Source: Streptomyces sp. NBC_01775 (GTDB taxonomy: Bacteria > Actinomycetota > Actinomycetes > Streptomycetales > Streptomycetaceae). Taken from it: a stretch of 64,000 nt of DNA. Where the stretch lies: NCBI RefSeq assembly GCF_035917675.1, contig NZ_CP109104.1, positions 1,736,001 through 1,800,000 of the forward strand. Reading direction: 5' to 3'. Of this stretch, positions 59,923 to 64,000 are shown piece after piece (the first letter of the stretch is position 1; each line of letters starts with the position of its first letter). The notes under the pieces are model-generated. The model saw only the letters and a program-made list of their open reading frames with translations. It searched no databases and had not been told where the DNA came from. A program made the translations under genes and the position numbers.

Positions 59923-60204
59923 TCAAATCAGCCCTTTGTTCATGTATTCCAATGCTTCAACAAAAGGGATGAAGTGACACTCTCCCGTGTTCAAATCCAC
60001 CTTGATTGGATTATTGCCCGCCAGGCGCTCCATTTCATCTCCGTGATCAAGATATGCAATCGTGTCGTAGCACACGACAAGATCTTCACCGTCGAGAAAG
60101 GCGCTTTCCGCGCTGAGCCGGACCTCACCCCCTTTTCCCCATTCCTCGCTTTTCGCCGCAAGGTACTCGGCGGCTCGCGAAATGGCGGCTTCCTTGTCCA
60201 GCAT
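59923..60204 (-). CDS. Imm35/YrhB-like immunity protein
   Basis: A 93-aa protein whose C-terminal LAGNNPIKVDLNTGECHFIP matches the GN-P-x-x-V-D-x-x-x-G pattern of the YrhB/Imm35 family, with a preceding helix (KEAAISRAAEYLAAKSEEWG). It lies 1 bp after the Rhs gene's stop, on the same strand, and is AT-richer than the Rhs shell. Such proteins neutralise the C-terminal toxin of their Rhs partner; here the partner has a papain-like toxin domain. Confidence 0.8.
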   Translation of the reverse strand: MLDKEAAISRAAEYLAAKSEEWGKGGEVRLSAESAFLDGEDLVVCYDTIAYLDHGDEMERLAGNNPIKVDLNTGECHFIPFVEALEYMNKGLI

Positions 60205-60205
60205 G

Positions 60206-63200
60206 TCAGTTCGTCCTCATGATCCAGTAATGTTCCCAGTTTGCGACATGGTGAGCATGCCCTATTTGCCCGTCAAGAAATACTACGCTACCGCGGTCGT
60301 TCATGACATTGAAATAGTGCCCTATCCCCTTTTCCGGCCATGCGCCGACAATCCCTCGTGCGCCCTCCCCCGCTCGCTGCATGTGTTCAACTACCCCGGA
60401 CAGGCCGTTTTGCTTCTGGAAGTTTCCACCGAGAGCCTCTGTCATCTCTGGCATGGTCATTGGCCTGTCAGCTCCGAGAGCAGAAGCAGGGCTGCCCTGC
60501 ATGGTCGAGTCGACTGCCGATGAGACTGGCCCGCAATTCATCGTCCCACCTTGAGGATTGACCAAATCCCGCAGTGCGGGAGTCCGAGGGGTGAAATAGT
60601 CGTGACCTCTCAGGGTTGTGCCGCCCTCTGGCCCCCACCAGGCTCTACCGCCTGAGTGGCACGGGGCGAGGCCAAGCGTGTCAGTCCAGGCCCGGGGGTT
60701 GTCCACAAAGGCTACTGGGTTCGCTGCTGCTTCCAGGCCCAGCGGATCCCGGCTGAGGTACCGCGCTGTTTCGGGGTCATAATAACGGAAGTAATTGTAG
60801 TGCAGGCCCGTTTCCGGGTCGTGGTATTGGCCGGGGAATCGGAGGGGGGTATACGTGGTGCTGGATGCGTGCCAGGTTGTGGTACCCCAAAGGGTCGATT
60901 GGGTTCGCCAGGCGATGTCGCCGGATTCATCGACCAGTTCGCTCGGGGTGCCCACCAGATCGCTGACGATCGCGTAGAAGCGGGAGTCTATTTCCTGCTG
61001 GCTCGACTCGTCAGTGATGCGTTCCGTCTGGGTCAGGGGTGTGAACCCCTTGTGGTCCCAGGTGAGGGTTACGGGGTGCGGGAGCGCTGGCGCATCCGTG
61101 GTCTGTTCGATGAGCGTCGGGCCGTCCCAGGTGAAGGTGACGGTCTCGGTCTTCTCCTCCGCTGCCATGCGGTGCTTGGCCGTGCGGCGCCCCAGCGGGT
61201 CGTACTCATACCGCCAGATCGTGCCGTCCGGGGTGACGACCTGAGTGAGACGGTCCTCCGTGTCCCAGGTGTAGCGCCACGTGTCCGGCTTTTTCGACAG
61301 GCGGGTCTTCTGGCGAAGGGTGATGCGGCCCGCGTCGTCGTGTTCGTAGCGGACCTTGCCCGCCGACTTGATTGCCGTGCCCTCGTACGTGCGGGGGCCG
61401 ATCGCCTCCGGGGACGCATGGGTCGTCGGCCATGTCGCCTCCGTCTGATTGCCCGCCTCATCGTATGCGTACTGTTCCGTCCAGCCCCGGGCGTGTATCG
61501 CCGTGACCCGGCCGGCCGCGTCCAGATCGAAGGTGCTGTGTCCCGCCAGCAGGTCGTCCATGCTGGTCAGGTAGCCGTCCGCGCGGTATTCGTACTCCCG
61601 GCTCTGGATCGTCTCCTGGGCGCCGAGGGACTGCGTTCGCAGGCGGCCCGCCGGGTCCCACACTTGGGACAGCGTGAGGCCTTCGGGGCCTATTCGACGC
61701 TCCGTCTCACGGCCTGCCACATCGTGGACGAAGTCCACGATGTGGCCCGATGCCGTCAGCGAGGTGCGGTTGCCCACCCCGTCGTACGCGCTCGTGGAGA
61801 CAGCACCACTCGGTGTGACACGACGGGTGCGGCGGCCCAGCGCGTCGTAGGCGTGGGTCAGCGCGCGGCCGTTGACAAGCTCGGTCTTGACGCGGCCGAG
61901 CTTGTCGCGCTGGTAGCGCAGTTCCGCATCAGGGCTGACCGCTTCCAGCAGGCGGCCTGCCGGGTCGTACGCGTACGTGGTGACCGCGCCTGCCGCGTCC
62001 TTGCGCACCGTGCGGCCGAGCGCGTCGCGCTCATAGATGATCTCCTCACCCAACGGCGTCGTCCGGCGGACGAGGCTTCCCACCCCGTCCAGTTCATAGC
62101 GCTGGGTGCGGTCGTCGAAGTCCGTCTCCGCGATCAGGCGCCCGGCCGAGTCGTAGGTGTAGTCCCAGGTGAGCCCCTGCGGATTGGTCACCCGCGTCAT
62201 GCGCAGCTCGGCGTCGTAGGCGAACTCGTAACGCACACCGTCCGGGCCTGTGCGGGCTTCCAGCATGTCGAAGTGCGTGTACTCATAGCGCGTCTCGCCG
62301 CCCGCCGCGTCCACGTGCCGAACGCAGCTGCCCTCCCCGTCCCACTCCCACCGCTCCGTCGACCCGTCAGGAGCAGCACGGCTGCCCAGGCGGCCTTCGG
62401 CCGTCCAGGTCAGCGTTGCCTCCGCGCCCAGGGGATTCGTCTCTCGCACGGGGCGGCCGAACGCATCGCGTTCGTAGCGGGTCGTCGCACCCAAGGGGTC
62501 GGTGATCTCGACGGGGAGCCCCGCCGGGTCGCAGCGCACCCGCGTTACCGCGCCCAAGGGGTCCGTCACCAACGCGAGGTGGCCCCGGGTGTCGTAGGCG
62601 TAGCGGGTGGTGTGGCCTGCGGGGTCGGTCAGCGCGGTGCGGTTGCCGTGCTCGTCCCACTCCTGGCGCCAGACCGCTCCGTCGGGGTCCGTCGTCGTAA
62701 CGGGCAGGCCCATTTCGTTGCGGGCCGTCGTGACCGTTGTGCCATCCGGGCGGACAACCGCCGCGAGGCGGCCCGCCGCGTCGTAGGTGAACCGCGTCGT
62801 GTGGCCCAGGGCGTCCGTGTGGGACAGCGGACGGTTGTACGCGTCCCGTTCCGTCGTGGTGCGGTGGCCCAGGGGATCGATCTCGCCGACCATCAGGCCG
62901 TGTTCGTCGAACAGGGTGCGGGTGGTGTGCCCGGCCGCGCTGGTCAGCGTGGTGACTCTGTGGCCGGACGCGGTGTCGTGGCCGTCGTAGTCGATGCGGA
63001 CCTGCATGTGGCCTGCGGTGCCGCCTTCGGCGATGACGCGGTGGAGGTTGTCGTAGACGTAGTCGTAGCGCCGGTCATTGGTGTCGGTCCAGGAAATGAC
63101 CCGGCCCTCGTCGTCGTACTCGAAGCGCAGCGGCAGCCCGGAGGAGTTGATCACCTCGGTCAGGTAGCCGTCGGTGTAGCCGTAGCCCAGCACTCGCTCC

Positions 63201-64000
63201 TCGATGCCGTCGGTCCGGACCAGGCTCAGCGCGGTGACGCGGTCGTCCTCGACCGTCAGCTTCACCACGTAGCCGCCGCTGTGGACCAGGCGTGACGGGG
63301 CGCCGGAGTCGGGATCGTATTCGAAGGTGATGCTGTGGCCGTTGCGGTCGGTGATCTGCTCGATCCTGGCGGTTCCGTCGTCCGCCGAGTCCGTTCCCCC
63401 TTCAGATGGGGCGAAGTGCCGTACCCACCCTGTCTCCGGCTCCGTCAGGGTGTATCCGCCGTCGGAGGTGCGTTCCAGCGGCATGCGCGCCGAGCCTGCC
63501 GAGGGGAGGGTGGGCAGGCCGGGGGCCGGATGCGGGTAGGAGAGGAGGCGACCGTCCTCGGCGACGAAGATCACACCTTCGGGGTCGATCTCCAAGCGCT
63601 GGTCAACCGTGGAGGCCCAGGAGAGGCCGAACCAGCGGCCGAGCCCGTAGCCGGACTCGACCCGGCGGGTGAACGTCAGGGGGAGGGCGCCGGGGAGCGA
63701 CAGGTCGGTCTGGGGCAGGAACATCCTCCCCGTCGCCAGATCGACCGGGTCCGTGCGGCCCGTCGGGATCTCATCCCCACTGCGGGCAGCCTGACCCCGC
63801 CCCCTCTCCCTCAGCGCCCTGCGCCCACTCGACAGCTCTTTGGCCAGCTTCCCGACCCGGCCGGCCTTCGTGGCCATACCGACGCCCTTGGTGCCCAGCA
63901 ACTCCGGGATGAGGCGGCCGATGCCTTCTGCGGGGTCCTTTTTGAAGGTGTCCCACATCTGTTTGCCGGTGCCGACCGGGTCGTTGGCCACCCTCGCTAT
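60206..64000 (-). CDS. Rhs protein with papain-like C-terminal toxin, 5' end outside the window
   Basis: At least 1,264 codons, running off the right edge; GTG 63991 is a possible start but the open frame continues past it, and residue numbers below count from it. After a helical N-terminal stretch comes a DUF6531-like entry (TDPVDLATGRMFLPQTDLSL), then some twenty YD/Rhs repeats (YDALGR-type) and the closing core DPETGLHYNYFRYYDPET. The C-terminal toxin (about 1110-1261) has Cys1153 (TMNCGPVSSA), His1225 (GHYFNV) and Asp1240 with Gln1242 (FLDGQIGHAH), the Cys-His-Asp order of papain-fold toxins (deamidase or protease). The Rhs shell would encapsulate and deliver this domain. A cognate Imm35-like gene follows immediately. 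Confidence 0.88.
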   Translation of the reverse strand: MARVANDPVGTGKQMWDTFKKDPAEGIGRLIPELLGTKGVGMATKAGRVGKLAKELSSGRRALRERGRGQAARSGDEIPTGRTDPVDLATGRMFLPQTDLSLPGALPLTFTRRVESGYGLGRWFGLSWASTVDQRLEIDPEGVIFVAEDGRLLSYPHPAPGLPTLPSAGSARMPLERTSDGGYTLTEPETGWVRHFAPSEGGTDSADDGTARIEQITDRNGHSITFEYDPDSGAPSRLVHSGGYVVKLTVEDDRVTALSLVRTDGIEERVLGYGYTDGYLTEVINSSGLPLRFEYDDEGRVISWTDTNDRRYDYVYDNLHRVIAEGGTAGHMQVRIDYDGHDTASGHRVTTLTSAAGHTTRTLFDEHGLMVGEIDPLGHRTTTERDAYNRPLSHTDALGHTTRFTYDAAGRLAAVVRPDGTTVTTARNEMGLPVTTTDPDGAVWRQEWDEHGNRTALTDPAGHTTRYAYDTRGHLALVTDPLGAVTRVRCDPAGLPVEITDPLGATTRYERDAFGRPVRETNPLGAEATLTWTAEGRLGSRAAPDGSTERWEWDGEGSCVRHVDAAGGETRYEYTHFDMLEARTGPDGVRYEFAYDAELRMTRVTNPQGLTWDYTYDSAGRLIAETDFDDRTQRYELDGVGSLVRRTTPLGEEIIYERDALGRTVRKDAAGAVTTYAYDPAGRLLEAVSPDAELRYQRDKLGRVKTELVNGRALTHAYDALGRRTRRVTPSGAVSTSAYDGVGNRTSLTASGHIVDFVHDVAGRETERRIGPEGLTLSQVWDPAGRLRTQSLGAQETIQSREYEYRADGYLTSMDDLLAGHSTFDLDAAGRVTAIHARGWTEQYAYDEAGNQTEATWPTTHASPEAIGPRTYEGTAIKSAGKVRYEHDDAGRITLRQKTRLSKKPDTWRYTWDTEDRLTQVVTPDGTIWRYEYDPLGRRTAKHRMAAEEKTETVTFTWDGPTLIEQTTDAPALPHPVTLTWDHKGFTPLTQTERITDESSQQEIDSRFYAIVSDLVGTPSELVDESGDIAWRTQSTLWGTTTWHASSTTYTPLRFPGQYHDPETGLHYNYFRYYDPETARYLSRDPLGLEAAANPVAFVDNPRAWTDTLGLAPCHSGGRAWWGPEGGTTLRGHDYFTPRTPALRDLVNPQGGTMNCGPVSSAVDSTMQGSPASALGADRPMTMPEMTEALGGNFQKQNGLSGVVEHMQRAGEGARGIVGAWPEKGIGHYFNVMNDRGSVVFLDGQIGHAHHVANWEHYWIMRTN

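Noticed and set aside
60656..63295. 879-codon plus-strand frame opposite the Rhs gene
   Set aside because: It arises from antisense YD repeats; no domain or start site supports it.

Overview
The window is high-GC actinobacterial chromosome, almost certainly Streptomyces. Codon use is GC-rich at third positions, GTG starts and ATGA/GTGA overlaps are frequent, and the gene families are typical of the genus (SpoIIE-type phosphatase with fused kinase domain, CGNR regulator, CYP157/CYP154-like P450 pair, class I lanthipeptide genes, Rhs toxins). Nothing was searched; all names rest on motifs read from the sequence.

Left part (1-24 kb), mostly intact. A response regulator/histidine kinase pair (1-1786, minus) is divergent from a lipoprotein, a peptidoglycan-binding adaptor and a MacB-type ABC exporter (1921-5586). 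Next is a compact class I lanthipeptide locus: a short precursor gene (6090-6239), an intrinsic terminator/attenuator, lanC and full-length lanB. Then come a quinone oxidoreductase with a palindromic operator and a truncated tetR, a CGNR regulator, an Asp-nucleophile alpha/beta hydrolase, a large sensor phosphatase (14489-17290), an asparagine/aspartate operon (gntR, permease, asparaginase, aspartase; 17482-22316), and a WXG100-like/effector-like pair (22606-23909).

Middle (24-36 kb). A minus-strand acyl-CoA operon (thioesterase, acyl-CoA dehydrogenase, ADP-forming acyl-CoA synthetase, CaiD-like hydratase) faces an IclR regulator across tandem palindromes. It suggests carnitine or quaternary-amine acid use. 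A four-gene molybdenum hydroxylase operon (2Fe-2S, FAD, Mo subunits, XdhC) faces a TetR regulator across two perfect palindromes.

Right part (36-64 kb), a mosaic of functional genes and decayed mobile DNA. Functional islands are CmtR metal sensor/CDF transporter/methyltransferase (36.7-38.4 kb), NhaA antiporter, alanine:cation symporter, a P450 pair (47.1-49.7 kb), a small I36-type inhibitor, and two Rhs toxin/immunity modules. One module is an orphan Rhs tail with a cholera-toxin-like ADP-ribosyltransferase domain; the other is a large Rhs protein with a papain-like C-terminal domain running off the right edge. Between them are three truncated serine recombinases, IS5 and IS701 remnants, remnants of a nicotinate phosphoribosyltransferase/alcohol dehydrogenase/P-type ATPase cluster, a ~105-bp repeat in three copies downstream of recombinase remnants or in one case alone, and four scattered type I-E-like CRISPR islets without cas genes.

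Most notable: the lanthipeptide locus with its unlisted small precursor, the ADP-ribosyltransferase orphan Rhs module with its overlapping putative immunity gene, and the co-occurrence of cas-less CRISPR islets with recombinase tails and the ~105-bp repeat.
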